58,297 nucleotides of DNA from Paenibacillus sp. N3.4 (GTDB lineage: Bacteria > Bacillota > Bacilli > Paenibacillales > NBRC-103111), in the NCBI RefSeq assembly GCF_008017805.1, contig NZ_VRTT01000046.1:1-58297 (forward strand), in the 5' to 3' direction. Shown piece by piece: positions 40,600-49,731 of the stretch. The notes below the pieces were generated by a model that did not search any database, had not been told where the DNA came from, and saw only the letters and a list, made by a program, of their open reading frames with translations. A program made the position numbers and the translations under genes. Every line of letters starts with the position of its first letter. The first letter of the stretch is position 1.

Positions 40600-41088
40600 T
40601 TATTTTTGTAGTTGTATCCACATGGTCTTATTACGAAATTCTTCCTCCTGTCCAAGCTCTCTCCCGTACCAGCTTGGTACAGAAAACTGACTTGCAGCCT
40701 CCACATCAGGGAATTCCACTTCTACAACCATCAGATCAATCTGTTTGTACTCATCGATTTCGTAATGAACCCCTTGAGAGCTAACCGTCGTGCGAATTTT
40801 CTCCAAAGGAATTAAACCTGTGCGCTCGAGCAATTGCTTGTAGATAGGTTCTGTAATGGCATACTCAATCTCTTCTCTAACCATTCCATTCCCCGATTTA
40901 AACGTATGTGTAAAATGCGATGATCCATCACGATCAACGAGTTGGCGCACTCTAATTTCCTGATCCTCAGAAAAGGCCAAATAAGTTTGATAAATATACT
41001 GTCTGGAGATTAAAGTAATCTCCTTCTGATCTAATTCAGCCGCGGGGAACACGGTTAATAAAAACTTTCTTTCGATTTCCTTACTCAT
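40600..41088 (-). CDS. CYTH-domain phosphohydrolase
   Basis: 162 residues. The signature EIERKFLL at residues 4-11 and alternating charged strands (EIRVRQL, HTFKSG, REEIEY, YEIDEY, VVEVEFP) define the CYTH tunnel fold. Most bacterial members hydrolyse tripolyphosphate or act as adenylate-cyclase-like enzymes with a divalent metal. It is encoded singly between two terminators or gene ends. The family is certain; the reaction (probably inorganic triphosphatase) is inferred. Confidence 0.88.
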   Translation of the reverse strand: MSKEIERKFLLTVFPAAELDQKEITLISRQYIYQTYLAFSEDQEIRVRQLVDRDGSSHFTHTFKSGNGMVREEIEYAITEPIYKQLLERTGLIPLEKIRTTVSSQGVHYEIDEYKQIDLMVVEVEFPDVEAASQFSVPSWYGRELGQEEEFRNKTMWIQLQK

Positions 41089-41162
41089 GCGTAAAGCCCC
41101 TCTCTAAGTACATCTCGCCTCTTGGTCATTTTACCACGCACAAATAAAAAAAACTTCTCATG

Positions 41163-42308
41163 TCATGAATAACTACCGTTTTGGATCCATTGCTCATACC
41201 ACTCAACAATAAATGGCTGAGGGGATATCCCAAGTTCTTCCAGAAGAAGCGTATCCAATTTATGATATTGCTCTTCAACAGCACTTCTATCACCTATTTC
41301 AGCGTAAAGAACCATTAATGCGTGATAACTGTGCTCATAGTAAGGCTGCCGCGCTTGTATCCGATGATAAACCGACATGGCTTCCATTCGTAACCCTTGT
41401 TGAATGTAATACTCGGCTACTTGCAACGCTTCATTCAGCCAAAGGATGCGCAACCGTTGTCTTTCATTTTCAGCCCATAAATAATCATGATCACCTAAGT
41501 AGTCTCCTCGGTATGCATCCAGAACACGTTGATGCTCAAAGAGGTTATCCATATCGATTGGTGACAGCCTCGTCATGTTTCGCTCCCACTCATCGGCGTC
41601 AACGCTTACTGCATTTGCTTCAATCATATAGGCATCTTCCATGCTAAGAATCGGTATTTCTAAACCTTCTTTTTTCAAACATTGTCGAATTTGATAAATC
41701 GTTGTGTATAAGTGGGTCGTCGCTTTCTTTTCGTCAAAGTTAGGCCACAATAACTCATGAAGAACACTTTTACGCACTAATTGACCCCTATGATGGATTA
41801 AATATGCAAATACTTCCTGCGCCTTCGCTGTACGCCATTTGACAGAGCCCATCTTTTCGTCGGAAAGACTAATATTAAACGTTTGTAAGCATCGAACAAA
41901 AACAGCATTGTGGATCATGTTTACGGGGTTGATATACTCCCTGCGTTTCGCTAAGCGTTGGACCGTTGCTTGCAGTCGTTCACGTTTAATTGGCTTCATC
42001 ACATAATCTACCGCATTTAATTCAAAGGCTTGCAATGCGTATTCATCGTAGGCGGTGACAAAAACAATATCCAAGTTGGGACATGCCTTCTGCAGCAATT
42101 CGGCAAGCTCTAGTCCTGTTATCTCTGGCATATGAATATCTAGGAATGCCACATCCGGCTGTATTTGATTGACCATACGAATGGCTTGCTTCGGTTCCAA
42201 AAAGGTTTCTACGGCTTCTACTTCAGCCTGCTCCATGAGCATACTCTTCAACTGTATCAGCGCAAGTTTCTCATCATCAATTAGGATAACTCTCACAAAC
42301 TTCACCAT
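41163..42308 (-). CDS. Response regulator with SARP-type (BTAD) output domain
   Basis: 381 residues. Receiver (5-120) with acceptor Asp in VAFLDIHMPEITG and Lys in YVMKPIKRER. A winged-helix SARP-like DNA-binding region (about 145-225: GSVKWRTAKAQEVFAYL) follows, then a BTAD helical repeat domain (about 235-375). This combination is common in Paenibacillus and Bacillus. No histidine kinase is encoded beside it, so it is an orphan here. It lies next to the LPXTG adhesin gene, about 143 bases downstream of that gene's stop, in the same direction. A role in surface-gene control is only a guess. Confidence 0.88.
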   Translation of the reverse strand: MVKFVRVILIDDEKLALIQLKSMLMEQAEVEAVETFLEPKQAIRMVNQIQPDVAFLDIHMPEITGLELAELLQKACPNLDIVFVTAYDEYALQAFELNAVDYVMKPIKRERLQATVQRLAKRREYINPVNMIHNAVFVRCLQTFNISLSDEKMGSVKWRTAKAQEVFAYLIHHRGQLVRKSVLHELLWPNFDEKKATTHLYTTIYQIRQCLKKEGLEIPILSMEDAYMIEANAVSVDADEWERNMTRLSPIDMDNLFEHQRVLDAYRGDYLGDHDYLWAENERQRLRILWLNEALQVAEYYIQQGLRMEAMSVYHRIQARQPYYEHSYHALMVLYAEIGDRSAVEEQYHKLDTLLLEELGISPQPFIVEWYEQWIQNGSYS

Positions 42309-42403
42309 CCTGTTAATACCGTTAATCTATTCTCATTATATATGGTCTTTCGGTTATTAAAAGCTATTTTGTTAGCTAAAATTGTAATATTCCATCAAAA
42401 GAT

Positions 42404-42438
42404 ACAAAAAAAGTCTGCCGGGATGTTCCCAGCAGACT
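42404..42438 (-). terminator. Terminator after the LPXTG adhesin gene
   Basis: AGTCTGC and GGGA pair with TCCC and GCAGACT around a TGT loop, followed on the leftward strand by seven T. Confidence 0.9.
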
Positions 42439-42450
42439 GCAGCAACTGAT

Positions 42451-45400
42451 TTATTTGCTCTTCAGTAATTTCCTTCTCAGGATGACTCCCAGAATAATCA
42501 AGATGAAACCGGCTATTTCAACATTCAAATGACTAGCTTCACCTGTCTTCGGGAGTGTTTGCACGGGTGTTCCCGGAACAGTTCCCAGTGGGACTTCCTG
42601 AACGTCAATGTCGATCAAGGTTTCTTTTTCGTTTCCGTCCTTATCTTTTACACCAATAATTATTTTATCTTTTCCAATATATCCAGGGTTTGGCGTGTAC
42701 GTCCAATGACCATCCGGATCTACTGTCGCTTTGCCATTATCCGGTTTCTTAACAATGGCAGGAATACCCCCCAGAGGCACGTCAATTTGGCCTACAATGG
42801 GAATATCCTGATCCGTCGTCTTTTCCACCGGCGTCGGTGTCGGCGTAGTTGTTGGCGCCGGTGTTACGCTTGGCTTCGGCGTAATCGTCGGCGCTGGTGT
42901 TGTACTTGGCGTCGGCGCAGCCGTTGGCGTCGGTGTTGTGCTTGGCTTCGGCGTAGTCGTCGGTGCCGGTGTTGTGCTTGGCGTTGGCGTGCTCGTCGGC
43001 GACGGGTCCGATGTTGTGCTTGGTGTCGGCGACGGTGTAGTCACCGGTGTTGGCGACGGTGTAGTCACCGGTGTCGGCGACGGTGTAGTCACCGGTGTCG
43101 GCGACGGTGTAATCACCGGTGTCGGCGTTGGTGTGATCACTGGCGTCGGCGTTGGTGTGGCCACCTTCACATTTTTGACATTCAAACCGTAGCCTGCTGT
43201 TGAATTAATCGTGGCAGGATGCTCACTGGAATCAAGTACATAGCCAGATGGAGCCGCGGTTTCTTTCACCACATAATCTCCTGATAACAACTTCTGGAAA
43301 ACCACTGTACCGGTCGAATCCGTTGTCTGTGTGCCAATAAGTACTTGGGTTGTACCGGATTTCCGATACAAATCAAAGGTTGCTCCGCTAAGCAGTAATG
43401 CAGCATTAACTGAATCTACTTTTTTAACGGTTAGCGAGCCTCTGACCCCACTTCCTGTTCCTGATCCACTTGAAACACCAACCACAATACTTTCAGTCGT
43501 ATCTTTAGTCACGGAAGTCACATTATTACCACTAAAGCTGACCTTATTGGAAACAGTGTCTTTGTCATTGGCAACAATCAATGATTGGTATTCTAGAATA
43601 TACGCCGTATGAATCTCGTTCAGGAAGCTCAATACGAAGGACTGCTTACCGTCAATATCTGTGTTGATAACCAACGTGTAGTCAGTGTTCTTATTCAATT
43701 CTGATTTCTTGGACACATCTCCATTACCAAGCACTGTAGTGCTGTACAAATGGAACGATGCAGGCAATAAAAACTGGTTTTCAGATGGGGTATCGACTAG
43801 TTTCGCATCGGCTACCGTAGACTGTCCGCGATTAATATTAATCGTCCAGTTTATTTTATCTCCGCTCTGTGCACCAGTTTTGTTCACATACTCTCCCCCT
43901 TGGGGGATGTTGACTGTCGCCGTCAGGCTCTTGGATACCGGAGCAATTCCGTCAAACAATTTTGCCGCATTGTTGACTGAAGTCGAGTTAATCAGTTTAC
44001 CGTCAAGGCTTGTGTTAAACACAATATAGTAGGGAGCGGAAATTTCCTTCAGGAATGTCACAACCAACTTATTGCTGCTATCCACGTTATAACTGTAATA
44101 TGTGTTATCAACAACCGTTCCTTTCGATGGATTGCCATTGCTTGGAATAATCATGTTATACAGAACAAGCGAACTCCCGATCAACTGTTGACCCGATTCC
44201 AAAGTATCCTCTACAACAGCATTAGCTAGGGTTTTACTATTATAGTTAACCCCGACTGTCCATGTAAGCTGTTTCGAGACGGCATTGTAAGTGCCTAATT
44301 TGAACCCGTTATTCTTCACTTCGTCCCTAGGAACAAAGGTTGAAGTTACTGTTTTCGTCTGCGTGTGTGAAGAACTGTCCGTCCAGTCGATCTTGGCACT
44401 GTTAATGAAATCCGTTGTGCTATTAGCAGGACTGATCCAATCATTATTAAAAGCAGTCTTATAACTAATGCTGACAGGTCCGGAAAGATCATTAACAAAC
44501 GTTACTTTAAAGCCTTGATCCGATAATACAGCGCTGTCTACGGTGTAGTCCGCCGGACTAGTCAGAGTCGTACTGCCTTGCTTAATAACCAAGGAACCGG
44601 ATACTAATTTGAGCCCTTTATTAGGGAAAGTATCCGTAACAACAACGCCGCGCATCGGTTGGCTATCTCCATTAATTGCGATGTTCCATGATACTGTTTT
44701 AGCTTGGTAGTCTTTTGCTCCCACACTTTTGACAATAGCCACTTGGGTAATGTCTCGAGTTGCCGTAGAATTATCAGTGCTGCCATAAGTAACCTTATTG
44801 CTTATGACCGCATCGTCAATAACTCGATCAATTGCCTTCGTTTGATACGTGATTTTGTAAGCGGATGAAATCGAATTATTAAATTGCAGTTTAAATCCTG
44901 TTTTGCTAGGCGCAGATGTGTTTGTCAATGTGTATAGACTTGAAGACAATTCAGTGCCTAACGATTCATTACCTGACGAGTCCAGCGTTACCGGGTAAAC
45001 GTGAACCGAGTTTGCCACCAACGCTTGGGTGTTATCGAACAAGTCTGTCAACAAGGCCGCTGCCTGTGCAATTGTCTTCTCATTGTAATTATATTTAATT
45101 GCCCAGTTTATAGTTTGTGTAGATGCATCATACCCTGTTGAAGATTTCGCCAAAGCACTTCCATGCTGCACAGTGACAGTCGCTGTAGCGGTAACAGGCG
45201 CTTTATTGCTGCCTCCAAACGTTGCTGTGTTCACGAATGAAGTTTTGTCCAAATCTGTAACCGGTGTGGTGTATTGAATACGATATGCCGTTTGAATAGG
45301 GCTGTCGTTGAAGTTAACAGTAAGCGTATTACTAGCCGTACTTAGTGTGTACTTACTAGGGTCAACCAACGCTCCCTGACTCACCGTTCCATTCAGATTA

Positions 45401-46104
45401 ATACCTAGATCGTAAACCGCAACTGTAACCGGAACGGACAGACCGGCAGGAATAGGATCCGTAACAACCGCGTTCTGAACAGAATTTAACGCTTTGTTCA
45501 CATCAACGCTCCAATCGATGTTCTTGGCATTGAAGCCTTGAGGCACACCCCTTTTTGCTATCGTAGAAGTGACGTTCGGCTTAAAATTAAGCGTAAAAAT
45601 TTGCTCACCGGTTTGAATCGGGATTTTGATAATTTGGGTCGTACTTCCTGTGATTTTAGTCGTATCGAATTGCGTCTTGAAAGTAAGAATTCCGCGCACG
45701 TAATCATGGCTCTCTATGTAATTGTTAAAAGTCATGAGAACTTGATGAGTACTCGAGTTCACATTGAACGTTCCTACATCCGTATCATCGATGATTAGCG
45801 ATCCATTGATGTCATTGAAAAGCAAAAACTGCTGCGGCAATGCGAATGTAAATACATCGTCTTTATGATAACCATGATTATTTGGCAAAGACCATGTATA
45901 GTCCAGTTGCACTTTGGAGCCTTGCTCGTAGACGTTATCCGTCACGACATGTCCCGCACCATCATATACAGCCATAGTTACACTATCGATGATATTACTT
46001 GTAATCGTGGCTGCTTGGGTTTGAGATAAAAACCCGATTCCATACATGCTCTGCGTAAAAATCAAAAGTGCTATAAGCAGAGCACTTATCTTTTTCTTCA
46101 GCAT
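42451..46104 (-). CDS. LPXTG cell-wall-anchored adhesin with repeat stalk
   Basis: 1,217 residues. Signal peptide (1-31). Consecutive MSCRAMM-like/isopeptide-type beta domains follow (about 35-885), each with a KTINWxIxxN-like strand and a later YxITYxT-like strand. Then a SpaA-type prealbumin-like domain (about 888-975), a Thr/Pro/Ser linker (about 978-1090) including a 24-bp DNA repeat array, an Ig-like domain (about 1095-1170) and a sorting signal LPKTG with hydrophobic helix and RRKLLKSK tail. The protein is exported and joined to peptidoglycan by a sortase, probably the one encoded at 47345-48025. Likely role: adhesion to host, matrix or other surfaces. It has its own leader after a terminator. 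A c-di-GMP riboswitch lies one gene upstream. Confidence 0.9.
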   Translation of the reverse strand: MLKKKISALLIALLIFTQSMYGIGFLSQTQAATITSNIIDSVTMAVYDGAGHVVTDNVYEQGSKVQLDYTWSLPNNHGYHKDDVFTFALPQQFLLFNDINGSLIIDDTDVGTFNVNSSTHQVLMTFNNYIESHDYVRGILTFKTQFDTTKITGSTTQIIKIPIQTGEQIFTLNFKPNVTSTIAKRGVPQGFNAKNIDWSVDVNKALNSVQNAVVTDPIPAGLSVPVTVAVYDLGINLNGTVSQGALVDPSKYTLSTASNTLTVNFNDSPIQTAYRIQYTTPVTDLDKTSFVNTATFGGSNKAPVTATATVTVQHGSALAKSSTGYDASTQTINWAIKYNYNEKTIAQAAALLTDLFDNTQALVANSVHVYPVTLDSSGNESLGTELSSSLYTLTNTSAPSKTGFKLQFNNSISSAYKITYQTKAIDRVIDDAVISNKVTYGSTDNSTATRDITQVAIVKSVGAKDYQAKTVSWNIAINGDSQPMRGVVVTDTFPNKGLKLVSGSLVIKQGSTTLTSPADYTVDSAVLSDQGFKVTFVNDLSGPVSISYKTAFNNDWISPANSTTDFINSAKIDWTDSSSHTQTKTVTSTFVPRDEVKNNGFKLGTYNAVSKQLTWTVGVNYNSKTLANAVVEDTLESGQQLIGSSLVLYNMIIPSNGNPSKGTVVDNTYYSYNVDSSNKLVVTFLKEISAPYYIVFNTSLDGKLINSTSVNNAAKLFDGIAPVSKSLTATVNIPQGGEYVNKTGAQSGDKINWTININRGQSTVADAKLVDTPSENQFLLPASFHLYSTTVLGNGDVSKKSELNKNTDYTLVINTDIDGKQSFVLSFLNEIHTAYILEYQSLIVANDKDTVSNKVSFSGNNVTSVTKDTTESIVVGVSSGSGTGSGVRGSLTVKKVDSVNAALLLSGATFDLYRKSGTTQVLIGTQTTDSTGTVVFQKLLSGDYVVKETAAPSGYVLDSSEHPATINSTAGYGLNVKNVKVATPTPTPVITPTPTPVITPSPTPVTTPSPTPVTTPSPTPVTTPSPTPSTTSDPSPTSTPTPSTTPAPTTTPKPSTTPTPTAAPTPSTTPAPTITPKPSVTPAPTTTPTPTPVEKTTDQDIPIVGQIDVPLGGIPAIVKKPDNGKATVDPDGHWTYTPNPGYIGKDKIIIGVKDKDGNEKETLIDIDVQEVPLGTVPGTPVQTLPKTGEASHLNVEIAGFILIILGVILRRKLLKSK
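43022..43165. repeat. 24-bp tandem repeats in the adhesin linker
   Basis: About six copies of a 24-base unit (consensus GGTGTCGGCGACGGTGTAGT plus CACC) encode PSPTPVTT-type octapeptides in the stalk. The middle copies are nearly identical and the outer ones diverge. In-frame gain or loss of units would change stalk length without disrupting the frame. The GC-rich array stands out from its AT-richer surroundings. Confidence 0.85.
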
Positions 46105-46295
46105 TGTCTTTCAACGCCTCCATTTCCCATTTATACATGTTAATTAATATTAGATTTTCCAGGGGCTTCCTCCTTCTTCTAAAACGTCTCCCTCCAATCT
46201 TTCACAATTGGTACTTATCACTTATGTTATAAAGAAGGCACATATTACATTTTAGTTCATTAGACTGAACACAATCTGAACAATAAGACGCAAAA

Positions 46296-46333
46296 CAAAA
46301 AGCCTGCATTTAGGATCAAATGCAAGCTTTTCC
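46296..46333 (-). terminator. Terminator after the transglutaminase-like gene
   Basis: AAAGCCTGCATTT pairs with AAATGCAAGCTTT with one mismatch, loop AGGATC, and T-rich sequence follows leftward. It separates the riboswitch-controlled gene from the LPXTG adhesin gene. Confidence 0.85.
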
Positions 46334-46371
46334 ATATATGTTTTTTTTCAAATACGTACGGAACGTATCTT

Positions 46372-47172
46372 TTAATATATTTTCGTGATGGTGTAGTCCG
46401 CCTCAGCCTTAAACATTGGCGTATCTTGTCCACCTTGTACACGGACAGCATCGTACGTCGTATCGATCGTAACCCATTCTTTACTATCCTGTAGATAAAC
46501 TTGGTTCCAAGCGTGATACGTATCAGGTGCATCTACTTCATATCCCATCACTAAGCGCGTTGGAATCCCTTGGCTTCTTGCCATTGCTGCGAAGGTAGCT
46601 GCATAATCATAGCAAATTCCCTTGCTTGCCTGATAGATCTCATCCAAATTCGGCGTGTAACCAGCCTCAACGGTTTGTACTTTATCGTAATCATAGGTAA
46701 AAGTCTGAGTCAAGTAGGAATAGATAGCGGCAATTTTATCTGCATCCGATTTCGCAGCCGCAGTTAATTTCTTTGCCTTAACGACAGCTTTCGTTTCATT
46801 GTTCCAATCAATAAGAGGAATGGATTGTAAAAATACAACGTTTTGGTTTTCCATCTTAACATCTATATTTTCTTGCGCAACGACTTTATATTTATTATTG
46901 CTTACTAATTCCGCGATTAGGACATTATAGCTGCCATCGCCTAATTGCAAGGGATATTGGGCCCCTTTTACTAGATTATAATCAAATTTGACGTTTTCTT
47001 TGGTAATGCGAACAATCGCTTTGGCATCCTTACCTACGGTGTAGTTAACTGTAAAAATCCCCTTATCCAGCGAGCTTTTATCTACGATGGATGAAGCGGC
47101 ATAAGTGCCTTTTGGCGCTAGCATAAGAAAAAATGCCACCAATAGCGTAATTACAAAGGTTTTTTTGAACAC
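46372..47172 (-). CDS. Secreted transglutaminase-like protein under a c-di-GMP riboswitch
   Basis: 266 residues with a signal peptide (1-26), an N-terminal beta region and a transglutaminase-like domain (about 145-250) carrying the triad C187 (GICYDYA), H220 (YHAWNQ) and D237 (TIDTTYD). GTG 47172 is preceded by GGGGAG, which lies immediately after the riboswitch aptamer. Members of this fold either cross-link proteins or cut them. Between a sortase gene and a sortase-substrate gene, a job on the surface protein (cross-linking, or release as LapG-type proteases do) is plausible but inferred. It lacks the LapG domain arrangement. Confidence 0.88.
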   Translation of the reverse strand: MFKKTFVITLLVAFFLMLAPKGTYAASSIVDKSSLDKGIFTVNYTVGKDAKAIVRITKENVKFDYNLVKGAQYPLQLGDGSYNVLIAELVSNNKYKVVAQENIDVKMENQNVVFLQSIPLIDWNNETKAVVKAKKLTAAAKSDADKIAAIYSYLTQTFTYDYDKVQTVEAGYTPNLDEIYQASKGICYDYAATFAAMARSQGIPTRLVMGYEVDAPDTYHAWNQVYLQDSKEWVTIDTTYDAVRVQGGQDTPMFKAEADYTITKIY

Positions 47173-47183
47173 AAAAAACTCCC

Positions 47184-47290
47184 CTTTCGGTAACTGGCTA
47201 CCATCTTAGTATAGATACTAAGGAAGGTCCTTTAGCTTTGCGTCTCTAGCTTTCGCTAGATTTGCCTTTATCGGTGGAAAGCACCGAAAT
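47184..47290 (-). promoter_or_regulatory. Cyclic-di-GMP-I (GEMM-I) riboswitch
   Basis: Read leftward, the aptamer contains CACCGATAAAGGCAAAT, a GCGAAAGC tetraloop hairpin, the hallmark GACGCAAAGC, a second hairpin (CTTAGTATC with TACTAAG) and ATGGTAGCCAGTTACCGA. All are GEMM-I consensus blocks in the right order. The G expected to contact the first guanine of c-di-GMP is present in AAGGC, which favours c-di-GMP over cGAMP. CTTTCC just before the aptamer (47276-47281) can pair with GGGGAG (the ribosome site of the gene starting at 47172). In a rival hairpin, CGGTG/CACCG, it is the loop. This fits translational control, probably repression when ligand is bound; direction is inferred. Confidence 0.85.
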
Positions 47291-47344
47291 CATATTCTTT
47301 TCTGTTTCTACTATAGCATATGCCAATATGATTGAATAGAGAAA

Positions 47345-48025
47345 TTATTCCTTATTCTCTATTAATTTTCCTTTCACCACAATGCGCTGCGTCGGATTTT
47401 CCATAGGATGGCAAGTAATCAAGGTAATTTCCTGATCCTTACCATTACCTTTAAGAACCCAAACATCCTCTGGAAGCACATAGAGCTTGTCTTCCACTTT
47501 GTACATATACTTTTTACTCCCTGTGTCTACTTCTATGATATCGCCAACAACAACTTCATCGAGTCTATTAAAATTCTTTCCATAGGTTAGGTTCCGATGA
47601 CCGGCAATGGCATAATTGCCAATAGCGCCTACCTTCCCCGTATGAGCAATGCTGGCAACGGAAAGCTTCATGTTATCCACTGTCGCATCCGTTAAAATTG
47701 GAAGCTTCAGATTAATCTTATCGATAATTAAAACACCTTCGATATTTTTCTGCGGTATAGGAGACGGCGTCGCTGTTGGTTCTGCGCTCAAAGGTTTTAG
47801 CTGGTTATTAGACTTCGACTCATCACCATAAGTAGGGGAGGAGACAATTTCTGTCGCTGACTCCAGCTCTGATGCTGCCTGATCGATATGCTGCAAATTT
47901 TCCTGCCACTGCTTTAGAATTTTCTGCTGCTGGTAGCTCTCATAGCGGTCAGAAACGGTCGGATAGAGCAAAATTACAATACCAAGGATGATGCATACCA
48001 TTGGGAGTGTTCTTTTTAACATCAT
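47345..48025 (-). CDS. Sortase, probably class D
   Basis: 226 residues. N-terminal membrane anchor (about 7-24), an extended linker rich in Ser/Pro/Thr (about 50-92), then a sortase barrel with H143 (AIAGHRN), C205 (TLITCHP) and R214 (TQRIVV). All three catalytic residues are present. It cleaves between Thr and Gly of LPXTG-like signals and attaches the protein to the wall; the adhesin encoded at 42451-46104 (LPKTG) is the evident local substrate. It lies upstream of the riboswitch-controlled gene, so it is not itself downstream of that RNA. The gene begins 62 bases after the amidase stop. Confidence 0.9.
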   Translation of the reverse strand: MMLKRTLPMVCIILGIVILLYPTVSDRYESYQQQKILKQWQENLQHIDQAASELESATEIVSSPTYGDESKSNNQLKPLSAEPTATPSPIPQKNIEGVLIIDKINLKLPILTDATVDNMKLSVASIAHTGKVGAIGNYAIAGHRNLTYGKNFNRLDEVVVGDIIEVDTGSKKYMYKVEDKLYVLPEDVWVLKGNGKDQEITLITCHPMENPTQRIVVKGKLIENKE

Positions 48026-48087
48026 GGTTTCCTGCCTTTGTCAAACTATAATTTGAATGCTATGGCTTATCATACTCCTTCATCTTA

Positions 48088-49578
48088 TCAGCATTCCAAC
48101 TTTTTTTCGAATTCTGGTTTAAATCGATGCTGCGTCGCTTGTTCGAAGCCATAGGCAATTTGGATCAAAATCGGTTCACTAAAGGCTCTTCCTGAAAAAA
48201 CGACGCCAAACGGTCCCTTGGTAGAATCGCCATCCGCATCTATACTGCCTTGTAAGGCATACCCTGCGGGAACAGAAATTAACGGGTAACCGAGGCGAGC
48301 AGCAATATACATGCCATCTACATCCCCTGGCAGCATCAAGGCATCTAGGCCATGCTTATCCAATACAGCATCTATCCCTTGTTGAAGGGGCAATTCCATA
48401 AAATCTTGCTTCATTTGCAAATACGCTTGTTCCGTCAACGTTGTGGCTGCTGACTTTATGAGGGTATCTTGGCCATATTTCAAAGCACGTTCTTCGTGCT
48501 TTTTATTATAGGCGATCAATTGTTCCAAGGAGTGAACCGGCACAGAATCAGCTAATTGGGATAAATACTGATCCAGTCCTTTTTTAAATTCATAGGTGAT
48601 GACATCATTATTCCAAGCATGTTCTTCAATATGAAGATGAACTGGGTCTATGACGGTAACGCCCTCTTTTTTTAGGGTTGTAATAGCAGCTTCCATAATC
48701 GATAGTCGTTCTTCGTCCAAATGCTCGTAATAATATCTTGGAATCCCAATCCTTGCTTGTCGTAAATAATCAGCCTTTAGAAAAGGTGTGTAATCTTGAA
48801 AGGAGAGATTTTGACTCGCTAAGGTAGCTGAATCACTATCATCAATTCCTGTTAGAGCGCCTAGTATAATAGCTGCATCCGCAACGGTTTTGGCAATAGG
48901 CCCTGGCGTATCCTGGCTGCTAGAGATAGGTATGATGCCAGAGCGGCTAATTAATCCAACCGTTGGCTTGATGCCAACCACGAAATTTTGTGCTGCTGGC
49001 CCCACAATGGACCCCGCTGTTTCCGTTCCAACGGCGGCCGCTCCAAAGTTTGCAGCAACTGCTGCCGCTGATCCAGAACTGGAGCCACTAATGAATAACT
49101 CTCCGGGTCCATATGGGTTCAGCGCAAAACCTCCCCGTGAACTATACCCGGCTGGCATTGTGCTGGACATGAAATTAGACCATTCTGTCATATTCGTTTT
49201 GCCGAGAAGAACGGCACCTGCCAAGCGGAGCTTGGCTGCCACGAAAGCGTCCGCTTTCGCATAGGATTCAGCCAGTGCGATAGATCCAGCGCTCGTATGC
49301 ATGTTATCCTGTGTATCGATATTATCCTTCAACAATAGAGGAATGCCGTGGAGAGGCCCACGACTTCCCGTTTCTTTGCGCTCTTTATCCAAAGCCCTCG
49401 CGATTTCAATCGCTTCCGGATTTAATTCTAAAATAGAATGGATGATACAGTCGTACTTGTGTATTCGCTCCAGATAGACTTGAACGATATCTTCTGAGCT
49501 CAAAGTGCCCGCTTCCATAGCGGCCTGCAAGCCTGTTATGTCTTTTTCTACTATCCATTCCAATTGACTGTTCATCAA
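48088..49578 (-). CDS. Amidase-signature family hydrolase
   Basis: 496 residues, no signal peptide. The Ser-cisSer-Lys triad is visible: K84 (LLLKDNID), S167 (SGSSSGSAAAV) and S190 (GTETAGSIVGP). The family hydrolyses amide bonds of varied small molecules. It is not GatA: no gatB or gatC is near, and the C-terminal half (QGIDAVLDKHGLDALMLP, then FGVVFSGRAFSEP) matches the stand-alone amidases. The substrate is unknown. Same direction as the sortase, possibly in one transcript. The link to surface biology is not evident. Confidence 0.88.
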   Translation of the reverse strand: MMNSQLEWIVEKDITGLQAAMEAGTLSSEDIVQVYLERIHKYDCIIHSILELNPEAIEIARALDKERKETGSRGPLHGIPLLLKDNIDTQDNMHTSAGSIALAESYAKADAFVAAKLRLAGAVLLGKTNMTEWSNFMSSTMPAGYSSRGGFALNPYGPGELFISGSSSGSAAAVAANFGAAAVGTETAGSIVGPAAQNFVVGIKPTVGLISRSGIIPISSSQDTPGPIAKTVADAAIILGALTGIDDSDSATLASQNLSFQDYTPFLKADYLRQARIGIPRYYYEHLDEERLSIMEAAITTLKKEGVTVIDPVHLHIEEHAWNNDVITYEFKKGLDQYLSQLADSVPVHSLEQLIAYNKKHEERALKYGQDTLIKSAATTLTEQAYLQMKQDFMELPLQQGIDAVLDKHGLDALMLPGDVDGMYIAARLGYPLISVPAGYALQGSIDADGDSTKGPFGVVFSGRAFSEPILIQIAYGFEQATQHRFKPEFEKKLEC

Positions 49579-49683
49579 TTATCAGACCCCTTACCTACTT
49601 GTCGTCACTTTAACTTACCATAATTTGCAAATGAAAAAACATGGAAAGTTTGACTTATAGTGATGTATAGGTTTTAAAAAAAG

Positions 49684-49731
49684 AGATAGCCCAATCGACA
49701 AATCAAACTGTCAATTAGGCTATCGTTTTAT
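49684..49731. terminator. Terminator of the short SBP-like frame
   Basis: GATAGCC with AAT and GACA pairs with TGTC, ATT and GGCTATC, flanked by an A-run and TTTTA. It closes the short reading frame at 49728-50085. Confidence 0.8.

Noticed and set aside
46372..47172. LapG-type adhesin protease
   Set aside because: Only the general transglutaminase fold is shared; no LapD partner and no LapA-type substrate is present.
47184..47290. cGAMP (GEMM-Ib) riboswitch
   Set aside because: The G expected for c-di-GMP recognition is present in AAGGC, as far as hand alignment shows.
48088..49578. GatA subunit of glutamyl-tRNA amidotransferase
   Set aside because: No gatB or gatC nearby, and the C-terminal half fits stand-alone amidases.
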